From: Anaerorudis cellulosivorans | GTDB lineage: Bacteria > Bacteroidota > Bacteroidia > Bacteroidales > Dysgonomonadaceae | DNA: 64,000 nucleotides | Direction: 5' to 3' | Assembly (NCBI RefSeq): GCF_025943985.1 | Contig: NZ_JAPCWE010000013.1 | Coordinates: forward strand, 1 to 64,000 | Shown: piece after piece, positions 1 to 9,131 of the stretch | How positions within the stretch are numbered: position 1 is the first letter of the stretch | Layout of the letters: the number at the start of each line of letters is the position of its first letter | The notes under the pieces: model-generated | What the model was told of the DNA's origin: nothing | The model's input: the letters and a program-made list of their open reading frames with translations, nothing else | Databases searched by the model: none | Made by a program: the position numbers and the translations under genes

Positions 1-162
1 ATTTTTACAATATATAAGCTGTTTTCTTGGATATATGACAAAATGGTTGATTTTCGAAGAATTTGCTATCTTCTTAAATCACCGGATTTTGACCGGAAAG
101 TGGGTGGACATGCTCCGGATTATCCATTTGTGATAAAATTATTCATAATTACAAACTCTTAA
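1..162 (+). CDS. possible 3' end of a gene cut by the window edge
   Basis: Reading frame 1 is open from the first base to a TAA at 160-162, 53 codons in AT-rich DNA, which is longer than expected by chance. The peptide has no motif that I recognise. It ends 12 bases before the ATG of the BACON lipoprotein, so it could be the tail of an upstream gene in the same operon. It may also be chance, because no start codon or homology can be judged from here. Confidence 0.25.
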   Translation: MFTIYKLFSWIYDKMVDFRRICYLLKSPDFDRKVGGHAPDYPFVIKLFIITNS

Positions 163-174
163 ATAATTTGGATC

Positions 175-876
175 ATGAAAAAAATTAGAATTTCACTTTT
201 TACTATTTTGTTTCTCGCCATTATGATGGCGTGCAGTGAAGATGAAAAAGCATCACCCGAACTGGATGTTTCGACCCGTCAGATCGAAATGACCGCCGAA
301 GGAGGAAACGCAGATGTGAATGTAACATCCAATATCGGTTGGACTGTGAGCTCAAGTTCTGCCGATTGGTGTAAAGTATTTCCAACATCAGGTAATGGAA
401 ACGGAACATTCAAGGTGACAGTAGATCCTAACATGCTTTTAGAGAACCGTGAAGCTACAATTTCCGTAAAAGGAGAAGCAATCGAAAAAACAATCAATGT
501 TGTTCAAGATGCAGCATCATTGGAAGATATTTTGGTCGGAAGATGGGAAATGACTGCTCAAAACTCCGGCGATTCAAACTATGACGACCTTATTGGTATG
601 ATTGTTGAGATTAACGAGAACAAGAGTGCAAAGGTGATTCTGAACATCGAAATTCCGGGTGTTGGGATGGTGGATGAAATAACAGGTACATGGAAATTGG
701 AAAATGATCGGTTGGATATTTCAGGCGATATCATGGATATCCCTGCCGTTCTTTTCCTCAAAATCGACCAGGCAACAGAAAAACTGATCAATTGTCATAT
801 GGGTATTAATTTACCGGGCCTTTTCCCGCCCGAGGGCATCCCTGTAATCTTTGCCAAAAAACAAGTGCAGAATTAA
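175..876 (+). CDS. BACON-domain lipoprotein
   Basis: The 233-residue protein begins with a lipoprotein signal peptide: lysines at 2-3, a hydrophobic stretch, and a lipobox ending in Cys20 (IMMAC). The acidic residues right after Cys20 (SEDE) resemble the export signal that sends Bacteroidota lipoproteins to the cell surface. Residues about 28-113 form a BACON domain (the SxxADWCKVFP region and a terminal VNVVQD-like strand). Such domains are common on surface glycan-binding or adhesive lipoproteins of this phylum. Residues about 117-230 look like a lipocalin-type beta barrel (GRWEMT start, TGTWKLENDRL strand). No catalytic residues are visible, so a binding or structural role is inferred. The neighbouring genes give no clue to a substrate. 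Confidence 0.75.
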   Translation: MKKIRISLFTILFLAIMMACSEDEKASPELDVSTRQIEMTAEGGNADVNVTSNIGWTVSSSSADWCKVFPTSGNGNGTFKVTVDPNMLLENREATISVKGEAIEKTINVVQDAASLEDILVGRWEMTAQNSGDSNYDDLIGMIVEINENKSAKVILNIEIPGVGMVDEITGTWKLENDRLDISGDIMDIPAVLFLKIDQATEKLINCHMGINLPGLFPPEGIPVIFAKKQVQN

Positions 877-911
877 TCTGTACTTGTTTCGAAAGTGCTG
901 CAAGCACGAAA

Positions 912-1541
912 CTAATCGGATTTTATTTTCTCTAATTTTTCTTTGGTGATAATTTGATTACTTTCTATTACTTTCACGGTAGGCGGATCTGAAAATTCAT
1001 ATCCTTTCAGCTCTCCGATAAGTCCGTCAAACTCATCAGATGTTGCAACAATTACCTTGTCAAGGCCGATTATATCACCTCTCTTGATTTTTTCTTTGGT
1101 ACCCTTTGCCTCATTTTCATCAAGTGTTATAAGATAACATAATGCTTTTCTATGCACATATTTTAGAGCGATCGCTTCCAAGTCTGCCTGCTTATATCTT
1201 TCTCTCAAACTTGTTTTTGCGCTAAAGCATATCGGGCCTCTTTCGTTTGCATAAAACATGAGATCGTACACTACATTTGGTACAAAGGCTACTTTTGCAC
1301 TTAAAAAAATAGGTAAAATTCCTTCTCTGACGCATAATGTAGCAAGAATATATTCGAATATTTTCCCGTTTAAATTATTGTTTCTTTCCGGATTTAAAGA
1401 ATATGCATCCCAATATTTTCGGACATATTGAGAAGGCATTTCGTATTCAATCTTCATGAAATCGGGAAATAAGCTATCGAAGATTGTTTCTGCTCTGTTG
1501 TTAACTCCAACGGTGATTCCGAGATCATTTAATTTTCCCAT
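912..1541 (-). CDS. probable type II restriction endonuclease
   Basis: This 209-residue protein is the likely cutting partner of the methyltransferase just upstream: its ATG shares one base with the methyltransferase stop (TAATG at 1543-1539), so the two are translationally coupled. A PD-(D/E)xK-like core can be proposed from Glu63 in a helix, Asp93 (VYDLMF) and Ser-Ala-Lys109, followed by a basic LRERYKQAD segment. The spacing Asp-15-SxK fits that fold, but the catalytic assignment is my inference. The size is close to that of known GGWCC-type and similar enzymes, yet specificity cannot be read from the sequence. The gene is visibly more AT-rich than the neighbouring housekeeping genes, as is common for transferred restriction systems. 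Confidence 0.65.
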   Translation of the reverse strand: MGKLNDLGITVGVNNRAETIFDSLFPDFMKIEYEMPSQYVRKYWDAYSLNPERNNNLNGKIFEYILATLCVREGILPIFLSAKVAFVPNVVYDLMFYANERGPICFSAKTSLRERYKQADLEAIALKYVHRKALCYLITLDENEAKGTKEKIKRGDIIGLDKVIVATSDEFDGLIGELKGYEFSDPPTVKVIESNQIITKEKLEKIKSD

Positions 1542-3217
1542 TATTTCGATATCAATTTTATAATTTCATTTGCAGTAGCTTGAATTGCAGGTACTGCAAC
1601 AGAATTTCCGAATTGTTTATATGCATAAACATCTGCAACAGGAATAACAAAATTATCAGGAAACCCTTGCAATCTCGCCCATTCTCTTGGTGTCATTCTC
1701 CTTATCCCTTGCCGATTTACTTCACCTTTAATTTTGGTTGTAGGAGTAAAATCGGTTATCCTGTCATCGTAGACCAAATTTCTTTCCCTGCCCATTCCGC
1801 CACATACCACAGCATTAGCAATTTGATCGTCAGAAATAATTTCGTAGCCGAAACCGTTGCCTTTATTTTTATGCCTCTCTTTGTGGAGTCTCAAGGTATG
1901 CAGATATTGTGTCGACAAATAATATTTCGTAGGAACAACGTTTTCTTCTTTTACATCGGCAAAAGTTACATTTCGATTTACAGATTCGGGATATTTGAAC
2001 TCGCTGACGCCTGTTTTTGGATGAAAACCCACAATAAAAATGCGTTCCCTGTTCTGTGGTACACCAAAATCTTTTGCATTGATGATTTTCGGCTCCGGAA
2101 CGAAATATCCCAAATCATTTCTCAAAACATTCAAAATAGTTTCTAATGTTCTTCCTTTATCATGATTTTTTAGCCCTTTTACATTCTCGAGAAAAATAGC
2201 TTTAGGCTGTTTTCTCCTGATGATTTCGGCAACATCAAAAAACAATGTACCCCTTGTATCCTCAAATCCTCCACGTTTACCTGCTATCGAAAAAGCTTGA
2301 CAGGGGAAACCTGCACACAAGATATCGAAATCGTCGGGGATATAACTTTTTGTTGATTCTTTTGTGATGTCTCCAAATGGAATTTCTCCGAAATTGGCTT
2401 TATAGGTACGCTTTGCTTCTTTATCCCATTCGCTGCTATATACACATTTTCCACCTAAATTTTGTAAAGCAATCCGAAAGCCTCCTATACCTGCAAACAA
2501 ATCTATAAACTTGAATTTAGGATTTTCAGGAGGAGGAAAAGGGACATCAAAAATCTCGAAAATACCATATTGCAAAGCTTCTTCAGCAACACCTGTCGAT
2601 ATTTCTTCTTCAGGATATTTATAACTCAATATTTCTTTTGTATATTCTATTGCCTCTTTTTTGTAAAATCGGGAAATTCCATTTTTTCGATTATGCAAAT
2701 AATGGGTAAAGGCTGCTTCCTTATCTCCCTCATCCTCGATCAATTTTATTTTTAATTTTATATCTCCGACTTCTTTTATGGATATTTTTTCTTTTAAATT
2801 CATTTTTAAAGCATTTATTTCGTTTTCAATTTGCAAAACACACTCCAACAAATTTTTTTCGATCTCTTTACTCCAAAAACGTAAAACCCGCCACCCTTCT
2901 TTGGTTAATTTTTCGTTTACCTCTTCGTCCCTTTGAATATTTCGTTCAATTTTTTGATACCAGAACTCTTTATTGGTTTTATGATCGTATTTCCTTTTTT
3001 CCCAATCTTTTCCATGCCAAAATTCACCATCGACAAAAATTGCCAGTTTAATTTTTTTAAAGGTTAAATCGGGCTTTCCAAAAACACTTTTGTCATTTTT
3101 TCGATAGCGATATCCGCGTACATGAAGCGCCTTTGCCAACATGATTTCGGGTTTTGTTCCTGTTGCTTTGTTGGCCTGCATGTTCTTTCTTCTTTGTTCT
3201 TTGGTAAGCTTGTCCAC
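1541..3217 (-). CDS. Vsr endonuclease fused to cytosine-C5 DNA methyltransferase
   Basis: This 558-residue protein joins two enzymes normally encoded apart. Residues 1-138 are a Vsr (very-short-patch repair) endonuclease: a TKPE helix, Asp50 in GKPDLTF, and the FWH triplet at 66-68. Vsr nicks beside T:G mismatches left when 5-methylcytosine deaminates. Residues about 236-558 are a C5 methyltransferase with motif I FAGIGG (241-246), motif IV PCQ (Cys306 is the attacking thiol), motif VI ENV (344-346), a QNRERIF motif VIII and a target-recognition region with a GNGFGY motif like that of Dcm-type enzymes. The linker of about 95 residues opens with Met139, where a separate methyltransferase could start. 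The restriction enzyme follows with a one-base overlap. Vsr zinc-ligand cysteines known from the E. coli enzyme are not conserved here. Confidence 0.93.
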   Translation of the reverse strand: MDKLTKEQRRKNMQANKATGTKPEIMLAKALHVRGYRYRKNDKSVFGKPDLTFKKIKLAIFVDGEFWHGKDWEKRKYDHKTNKEFWYQKIERNIQRDEEVNEKLTKEGWRVLRFWSKEIEKNLLECVLQIENEINALKMNLKEKISIKEVGDIKLKIKLIEDEGDKEAAFTHYLHNRKNGISRFYKKEAIEYTKEILSYKYPEEEISTGVAEEALQYGIFEIFDVPFPPPENPKFKFIDLFAGIGGFRIALQNLGGKCVYSSEWDKEAKRTYKANFGEIPFGDITKESTKSYIPDDFDILCAGFPCQAFSIAGKRGGFEDTRGTLFFDVAEIIRRKQPKAIFLENVKGLKNHDKGRTLETILNVLRNDLGYFVPEPKIINAKDFGVPQNRERIFIVGFHPKTGVSEFKYPESVNRNVTFADVKEENVVPTKYYLSTQYLHTLRLHKERHKNKGNGFGYEIISDDQIANAVVCGGMGRERNLVYDDRITDFTPTTKIKGEVNRQGIRRMTPREWARLQGFPDNFVIPVADVYAYKQFGNSVAVPAIQATANEIIKLISK

Positions 3218-3282
3218 GTTGCACCGGAAAACGGATTTATATTATGATTTCCAATATTTATTATTCGGTTTTTATTGCAGCA

Positions 3283-3314
3283 CAAATATAATCATTCCTT
3301 TAGGATCGGACAAA
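3283..3314 (-). promoter_or_regulatory. promoter of the Vsr-methyltransferase/restriction operon
   Basis: Read on the minus strand, a -33 TTTG (3314-3311) is followed after 20 bases by a -7 TATATTTG (3290-3283), a full match to the Bacteroidota vegetative consensus. It lies 66 bases upstream of the fusion ATG. A single promoter before both genes means that methyltransferase is made before, and coupled to, the nuclease. Confidence 0.6.
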
Positions 3315-3427
3315 ATCACCTGGTTAGAATTTGATATAAAACGAAAATATCATTTATAAATTTAGCATTACAAAAAACATCAGGATCAAATTCGAATTGA
3401 AAATATTTTCCTTAAATTCTGTTCGCA

Positions 3428-3667
3428 TCAAGCTTCTTTTATAGTACAATTTATATTGTCTGTCTCAAAATTCAACTTCAATCTATCATCTATTGATGAA
3501 ATATTCTGAACATCACCTACTATCATTTGATTTATAACAGGTAATATCTCCGATCCCATTAATAAACCCTGCAAATCGTTATCGACACAATGACCGCCAT
3601 CCCAAAACAAGAAAGTATTGACATTTTTATTCCGATTTTCGAGCTTGGTAACCAAATTGATCATCAC
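3428..3667 (-). pseudogene. possible C-terminal remnant of an alpha/beta hydrolase
   Basis: A 79-codon frame (GTG at 3667 or ATG at 3664) follows the ZIP gene by 17 bases. The frame stays open upstream into the 3' end of the ZIP gene in another reading phase, as if it were the tail of a longer protein joined here by a deletion. The FLFWDGGHC segment resembles the region around the catalytic histidine of alpha/beta-hydrolase esterases, but no nucleophile or acid is present. It could instead be a small unrecognised gene or chance. Bases 3218-3427 upstream of the restriction operon hold only its promoter. Confidence 0.3.
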
Positions 3668-3684
3668 GGTTTGAGACGTGTTTT

Positions 3685-4494
3685 TTATCCGAAAGCAACA
3701 TCCAGCACCATCATCACGGCAAATCCCAAAAGAACGCCGATAGTAGAGAAATCCGTTTCACCTCCTGTTTGGGACTCGGGGATTAATTCCTCCACAACCA
3801 CAAAAATCATGGCTCCTGCCGCAAAAGAAAGGGCATAGGGCAGCAATGGAGTAATTGCGGTAACCAAAAAGGCTCCGATAACGGCACTGATAGGCTCAAC
3901 CACGCCGGAAAGTTGTCCGTATGTAAAGGCCTTGAACCGTGAAAATCCTTCACGGCGAAGCGGTATCGATACAGCGGCTCCTTCGGGAAAATTTTGCAAC
4001 CCTATTCCCAGGGCAAGTGTGATGGCTCCGGCGAGGGTTCCCAAATCGGGATTGTTGCCCAATGCTCCGAATGCCACACCTACGGCCAACCCTTCGGGTA
4101 TGTTGTGAAGCGTAATGGCAAGGACAAGCAAAATACTTCGCTGCCACGAAGTTTTCACACCTTCGGCTTTATCGATCGATAGTCCCATGTGCAAGTGAGG
4201 CAAAATGCGGTCGATCAAAAACAGGAAAGTTCCTCCTGCCAAAAAGCCGATAAGGGCCGGCATCCAGGGATGCGACAGCGTTGTTTCGCTCATTTCTATG
4301 GCGGGGTTCAACAACGACCAAAAGGAGGCGGCAATCATCACTCCGGCAGCAAAGCCCAGCATCGAGTTTAGAATTTTCTTGTTTATCGATTTAAAAAAGA
4401 ATACCATTGAAGCACCCAAGGCGGTGACAAACCAAGTGAAAAGCGTAGCAACAAATGCCAACAATACAGGATTATAAGTTAAAAGTCCTTTCAT
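3685..4494 (-). CDS. ZIP family divalent metal transporter
   Basis: This is a 269-residue inner-membrane protein with about eight hydrophobic helices. The two hallmark metal-site motifs of the ZIP family are intact: HNIPEG at 130-135 in helix 4 and NFPEG at 168-172 in helix 5. The family moves zinc and related divalent ions into the cytoplasm, and this one is of the bacterial ZupT/GufA type. Its ATG overlaps the stop of the upstream TPR gene by four bases, which indicates translational coupling. The exact metal cannot be told from the sequence. Confidence 0.9.
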   Translation of the reverse strand: MKGLLTYNPVLLAFVATLFTWFVTALGASMVFFFKSINKKILNSMLGFAAGVMIAASFWSLLNPAIEMSETTLSHPWMPALIGFLAGGTFLFLIDRILPHLHMGLSIDKAEGVKTSWQRSILLVLAITLHNIPEGLAVGVAFGALGNNPDLGTLAGAITLALGIGLQNFPEGAAVSIPLRREGFSRFKAFTYGQLSGVVEPISAVIGAFLVTAITPLLPYALSFAAGAMIFVVVEELIPESQTGGETDFSTIGVLLGFAVMMVLDVAFG

Positions 4495-6743
4495 TGCCGA
4501 ATATTTTTTGCGTTGTTCTTTTCTTCGAAGTCGTATTTGATTTTATCCAGCAAAAGAGGAAGAATATCCGTATTCACACCCGCTTCTTGCAATTCGCCTT
4601 CATCCTCGTTGAGCATGGTTTTGAAAGTAGAAAAATTTCCCGTCATTTTCAACGATTCTTCGTAAAGCTCCACCGCCTTCACCATGTTTCCGAGGCAAAG
4701 TTCCACATGCCCGGCATTGAGATAATCGTGTGCATAGCACTTTTCGTCCAATATCCGCCTGTAATACTTTTGGGCAATATCGAATTTTCCCGACAAAAAA
4801 GCACACCACGCAATAGACCGCAGGGCACGGGTATTGCTGCTGTCCAACAATTCTACCTTGAAATAATAATTGAGGGCAGTATCGTAATCCTTCAATTCCA
4901 GATAACAATGACCGATGTTGAGCTGAATATTCAGGTCATCGGGTTTCAGCTGTTCCAGTCGTCGGTAATAGTGCAGCGCATCGGTCGGTTTTTTGAGCAA
5001 CCGGTAACACTGGGCTATGCGGCGCAACACCCAGGTATTGTTTTCTTCGATGAGTTCGGCGTGTAAATAAGCATCCAGTGCTTCACGAATGTTGCCGAGC
5101 ATTTGATGGCAATAGCCCATCTTTTGCCAAACTTCACCATTCGGCTTACTTATTTTCGAAAGTGTGGTGTACGAATCCAATGCTTCTTCGAAGTGGTTTT
5201 TTTCGAAATAATACAAAGCGATGCGTTGCAGGTTTTCGGGTATCATCGTGATGGGATGAAAAGGCTTGATGCGGTGATAATTGAGCGGTAACGCAAAAAT
5301 ATCGATAAAATCGCTTCGTCGGGGAAAAACTTTGAAAAAACGATACAGATCCTGAATATACTGCCGACAAATGGTTTCTTCCTTCTGATACGGTTTCAAT
5401 AAAAATTCTTCTTCCTGCATATTTTTAACTCCCTCACCTTCGGCTGAAAGCTGCGAAATCATCATTTTGCGGTATTGCTCGGGCATAATCATGATGCTGA
5501 AACAGAAGGAATATTTGTCGGAATTGCAAATATGAGGCGATTCGGCGATGGATTCGATCAACGATTTCCCTTCTTCCTTGTTGCTGAAAAGCTGTTGCAA
5601 TTGCGAATGTCGTGAGTCGAACGGCAAGAACCAGTTGCTCATTTCATAGAAAAAGGGATAGGATTTCAAGGATGAAAAGGTGAAATGAAACACATCGGCT
5701 CCCTCCAGCTGCATATTCGAAAATTCCTGCAATTTGTCGGTCAATCCCGTTTCGTCCAAAATCTTCTGCCACTCGGGATTCTTTTCTTCCATTCCGCCCT
5801 CGCCCATCCACTCGTCGAGATTAATTTTTTTGCCGATGATCGGCGTCAACTTCATCATCTGAGGTAAAATTTCTTCGGTCAGCTTCTTGGTTATTTTTTC
5901 GGTATCCTGTGCTTGAATAAATCGAAGAATGGCATAGATCAACCTGCGGGTAAAAACGGGATCATCCGACAAAAGCTTCAGTCGGTCGGTACATTCGGGA
6001 TAAAGTTCCCATCGCGATTCGTAAGTTTGAAAAATGGGAATTATGCCCACCACAGCGCGGATAGCTATTTCGGGATGCTCGCTCTTACAAGTATCCAGCA
6101 GAAATTCGATCTTCTTCCCGTCGAAGCGCTGCAATATATTGAGTGTAAGTGCAGAAACAACCATACATTTATCGTTCACGGGAATAATTTCGTCTTCCAT
6201 GAAACGACGGTATGAAGCGATCATATCGTCATTGGCACGAGGAGAAACAAAAACGGAATAGAACAAATCTTCCACCGTTTGTTCGTGATCCTGCATATTC
6301 GATTTGAGGCGTAACTCTTTTTCGTTGCCGTCTTCCAGCAAATCGATAAACGAAAAAGTATCCATCTGTTTACCGATGATTTCACGATACTGATCCATCG
6401 AAACAGCTCCCCGCAACAGGGTGAGTCGCGCTTTCTCGAAAAACAAGGTGGCACTGCTTTGCAAACAAAGGTTTTCGGCAGCATCATGTGCCAAGGTGTA
6501 GGCGCGCCGCAACAATTGATTGTAAATGTTGCGCTGTTGAGGGTCTTTGTTACCTTTGATAAAATAATGAATCATATACCGATAGTTATTCTCCAACTCG
6601 GTCAGATCTTCCGAAAGCGTCCAGTTTTTCTGATCTTTCAAAAATAACCGAATGTGGTCAAAAGCATCTTTCAACTCTCGTTGTTCGATATACGAATAGA
6701 TTGTCTTTAATGTGTCTTGTATTTCTTTATGTGTCATACTCAT
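4491..6743 (-). CDS. large tetratricopeptide-repeat protein
   Basis: This 750-residue protein has no signal peptide and is probably cytoplasmic. The C-terminal third (about 500-710) carries tandem TPR units, each with the W/Y-x2-L/I-G/A-Y pattern and a closing P (for example [49 protein letters not shown]). The N-terminal part is mostly helical and unfamiliar. TPRs bind partner proteins, and no catalytic motif is visible. The gene sits between the stress-protein-like gene and the ZIP gene with four-base overlaps on both sides, so the three products are probably made in fixed proportion and may act together. That joint role is inference. Confidence 0.8.
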   Translation of the reverse strand: MSMTHKEIQDTLKTIYSYIEQRELKDAFDHIRLFLKDQKNWTLSEDLTELENNYRYMIHYFIKGNKDPQQRNIYNQLLRRAYTLAHDAAENLCLQSSATLFFEKARLTLLRGAVSMDQYREIIGKQMDTFSFIDLLEDGNEKELRLKSNMQDHEQTVEDLFYSVFVSPRANDDMIASYRRFMEDEIIPVNDKCMVVSALTLNILQRFDGKKIEFLLDTCKSEHPEIAIRAVVGIIPIFQTYESRWELYPECTDRLKLLSDDPVFTRRLIYAILRFIQAQDTEKITKKLTEEILPQMMKLTPIIGKKINLDEWMGEGGMEEKNPEWQKILDETGLTDKLQEFSNMQLEGADVFHFTFSSLKSYPFFYEMSNWFLPFDSRHSQLQQLFSNKEEGKSLIESIAESPHICNSDKYSFCFSIMIMPEQYRKMMISQLSAEGEGVKNMQEEEFLLKPYQKEETICRQYIQDLYRFFKVFPRRSDFIDIFALPLNYHRIKPFHPITMIPENLQRIALYYFEKNHFEEALDSYTTLSKISKPNGEVWQKMGYCHQMLGNIREALDAYLHAELIEENNTWVLRRIAQCYRLLKKPTDALHYYRRLEQLKPDDLNIQLNIGHCYLELKDYDTALNYYFKVELLDSSNTRALRSIAWCAFLSGKFDIAQKYYRRILDEKCYAHDYLNAGHVELCLGNMVKAVELYEESLKMTGNFSTFKTMLNEDEGELQEAGVNTDILPLLLDKIKYDFEEKNNAKNIRQ

Positions 6744-7558
6744 TCATATGTTGCGGGTTTCACAATAAGCGTAGAGGGAAGCGAATGTGCCCAAGAAACA
6801 GCCGATGATGTCAGTTTTTTCCATCCTTCAGCTCCTATCAAAACAAGATCGTGCTCTGCGATGTAATCGTTGCCGATTTTTTTGTCGTTGTTCCACAATG
6901 CTAATCTCCCTTCGCTTTTTTTGTAAAGATACTGATAAAGCTTCTTCATTTCAGGCTCCGATTCAATAATGCCGATGGCGTCCCAAATCATTATAAAAAT
7001 CTTTTCATGAACAATCAGCCTATTAATAAACAAAAAAACATACACATCGGTTTTGTCCACAATAGGAACAAAAACACGGTTGAGCTGTTGAAAACCATGA
7101 TTATCAAAAATTGCCATCGTGATGGAGTCGGCTACCGAATTTTTCAATCTGAAATAATCTTCTTCCCAAAAAGATGAAAAGACCTCATGTTCAACGCCAA
7201 TAAGCAACAAATTGCAGGTATATTTTTCTTTCATCTCGACAATGTCTGCAACATAATCGGTCGAGACCTGTATAAAAATGCGAATCAACAGTTGTTCTTT
7301 TTCATATAATTCGACAATGTCGCTGTAAAAGTCGTTTTTGTAATATTCAATATCGCCAATTTCAACAGCTTTGTCTTCATCGATAAAATGGAGTACGGTT
7401 AAAGTTGACCGCGAGGTTTGCGATTTAATGAAGTCTGCAGCCAATTTGCACAAAAATTTTCCGGTATCGGGGTCAATAAAGCTAATCAACGCATTGACCG
7501 GAATTTTATAATCGAGATCTTCATTTATCTTTTTTAAAAAGGTATCTATCGGCTCCAT
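6740..7558 (-). CDS. universal-stress-protein-like protein
   Basis: This is a 272-residue soluble protein. It looks like two Rossmann-like halves of the kind seen in universal stress proteins: the first has the ALISFIDPDTG start, a TVLHFIDED strand and a CNLLLIGVEH strand; the second has RVFVPIVDK, HDLVLIGAEGWKK and a terminal SLPSTLIVKP. Similar paired domains occur at the cytoplasmic end of some Na+/H+ antiporters, but no membrane part is present here. The glycine-rich ATP loop of nucleotide-binding family members is not clear. It is the first gene of the coupled trio with the TPR and ZIP genes. Confidence 0.55.
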   Translation of the reverse strand: MEPIDTFLKKINEDLDYKIPVNALISFIDPDTGKFLCKLAADFIKSQTSRSTLTVLHFIDEDKAVEIGDIEYYKNDFYSDIVELYEKEQLLIRIFIQVSTDYVADIVEMKEKYTCNLLLIGVEHEVFSSFWEEDYFRLKNSVADSITMAIFDNHGFQQLNRVFVPIVDKTDVYVFLFINRLIVHEKIFIMIWDAIGIIESEPEMKKLYQYLYKKSEGRLALWNNDKKIGNDYIAEHDLVLIGAEGWKKLTSSAVSWAHSLPSTLIVKPATYE

Positions 7559-7614
7559 ATCGAGTTCGTTTTTTAGCCGTTAATATAAAAATTTTAAAGT
7601 TAAAGATAACCAAA

Positions 7615-8457
7615 CTATGTCACAGGCATCGAAACCTGAGCATAGATATCCTCAATGTCTTCTTTTGTGATTTTCTCGAAATCTTCTTCCCTCACTGTGA
7701 TAATGAGCCCTGCCATATCGAGTGCACCCGGACTGATCAGCAATTGTTCTTTACCTTCCAAATAATATTGACGGGGACGATGCGCTTTACGTGGGAAAAC
7801 ATGCAAAACATACGTGTCGCCCTCCATATAAGCAATCACATTCATCATAGGTTCATCTTCCTGTGGTTGGCAACGATGGAGATACCGATAGACATCTTCA
7901 AAGCGGTCTTCCGCTTCATTGCGTGTTTTACTTTTGATAATGAGGCACGACCGAAGTTCATTATCTCCCGATTGCAATATAGGCATTTTCAATCCTGCCT
8001 GTAAATGAAAATGATCCGGTGCAGAAGCCCCACATTTGGGTCCGTTGTAAAAGACAACGTAATCGGGGAGCGACTCGGCCAGGACGAGCATATCTCCGAT
8101 TTTTTTTCGGATGCGCTGCGCAACATGCGAATGAAACGAAATGGTAAGATGATTGCGAAGTATGGGATAGGGATTGGCGAGAATCAGGTATTTATTGAGG
8201 AAAGGAATCCCTTTTTGTTCTTTCGGACGATTTTTGGGACACAAAAAACAAGGTCGCTTCTCGATGGCTTCCTTATCGATTTTTGCCGATGTGGACACCA
8301 TGCGTGCCGGATTAAATTGAACTTTTACGGAAATATCTCCACCCCACACAATATCTTTAACTTTTACGTTATCCAATTGTTTTATGGCTGTATCCAACAG
8401 TTTCCACTCTTTGCATTGCGATAAAAACAGGTCATCTATTGTCTGTTGAAGATTCAT
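7615..8457 (-). CDS. DUF4922 HIT-like nucleotide-sugar phosphorylase family protein
   Basis: I place the start at the ATG at 8457 (MNLQQTIDDL), giving 280 residues, because the 17 codons upstream look like leader sequence. The core shows RPCFLCPKNRP (Cys70 and Cys73, a likely zinc pair) and the HIT-type HFHLQ at 149-153, where the middle histidine would carry the nucleotidyl intermediate. The whole resembles the GDP-hexose (GDP-L-galactose type) phosphorylases and ATP adenylyltransferases of the HIT superfamily. The substrate is unknown. It is divergent from the AlaX-mtgA pair. Confidence 0.7.
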   Translation of the reverse strand: MNLQQTIDDLFLSQCKEWKLLDTAIKQLDNVKVKDIVWGGDISVKVQFNPARMVSTSAKIDKEAIEKRPCFLCPKNRPKEQKGIPFLNKYLILANPYPILRNHLTISFHSHVAQRIRKKIGDMLVLAESLPDYVVFYNGPKCGASAPDHFHLQAGLKMPILQSGDNELRSCLIIKSKTRNEAEDRFEDVYRYLHRCQPQEDEPMMNVIAYMEGDTYVLHVFPRKAHRPRQYYLEGKEQLLISPGALDMAGLIITVREEDFEKITKEDIEDIYAQVSMPVT

Positions 8458-8619
8458 TGCATTGCGTTTATTGTTTAAACAAAGATAAGGATAATTTTTA
8501 AATAACATGATTTAACTACCTTCTTAAAATTGACGCTAAGAATAGCGTAAAGAATGGGGTCAACACCATAATCAACTTCAGAAACAGGACAAAAACTTTG
8601 TATCACATCCAAATTGGGA

Positions 8620-8650
8620 TTGCCCGTTTTTTCTCTTTTTATTACCTTTG
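8620..8650 (+). promoter_or_regulatory. promoter of the AlaX-mtgA pair
   Basis: A -33 TTG (8620-8622) and a -7 TACCTTTG (8643-8650) are separated by 20 bases, a full consensus match. The ATG follows 19 bases after the -7 box, so the leader is very short. Confidence 0.65.
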
Positions 8651-8669
8651 AAACTTCAAATTCGATACA

Positions 8670-9131
8670 ATGGAATTGCAATTGAACGATCATAACAAAA
8701 AAGAATATCCGCCCATGCATACGGCCGAGCATATATTGAATCAAACCATGATCCGGATGTTTGGCTGCGCACGATCGAAAAATACCCATATCGAGCGCAA
8801 GAAAAGCAAATGCGATTATTTTCTTTCCCGGCAACCTGACAACGAAACGGTACAAGCCATTGAAGAGGCAGTGAATGCGGTGATCATGCGCGATCTTGCG
8901 GTTACGGAAGAGTTTATGCCTATGGATGAAGCGGCAAAAATTGTAGATTTATCCAAATTGCCCGATGATGTGTCCGAAACCCTGCGAATTGTCCGCATCG
9001 GCGATTATGACGTGTGTGCCTGTATCGGGGAACATGTAAAACATACTTCGGAAATAGGACGTTTTGAAATAATCAGTCACGATTATGAAAACGGTCGCTG
9101 GCGGGTACGATTCAAATTAAAAGAAAGGTGA
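8670..9131 (+). CDS. AlaX-like tRNA-editing domain protein
   Basis: This 153-residue stand-alone protein matches the second additional (editing) domain of threonyl- and alanyl-tRNA synthetases. The metal site is complete: HTAEH at 17-21 and CIGEH at 118-122. The GRFEII strand near the end is also typical. Family members deacylate mischarged tRNA in trans, usually Ser-tRNA(Ala). It is shorter than most AlaX proteins, so the exact substrate is open. Its stop overlaps the mtgA start by one base (TGATG), so the two genes share a promoter and are coupled. Confidence 0.8.
   Translation: MELQLNDHNKKEYPPMHTAEHILNQTMIRMFGCARSKNTHIERKKSKCDYFLSRQPDNETVQAIEEAVNAVIMRDLAVTEEFMPMDEAAKIVDLSKLPDDVSETLRIVRIGDYDVCACIGEHVKHTSEIGRFEIISHDYENGRWRVRFKLKER

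Noticed and set aside
4455-5066. 203-codon frame on the plus strand
   Set aside because: It is antisense to the TPR gene 3' end, where the TPR pattern is clear.
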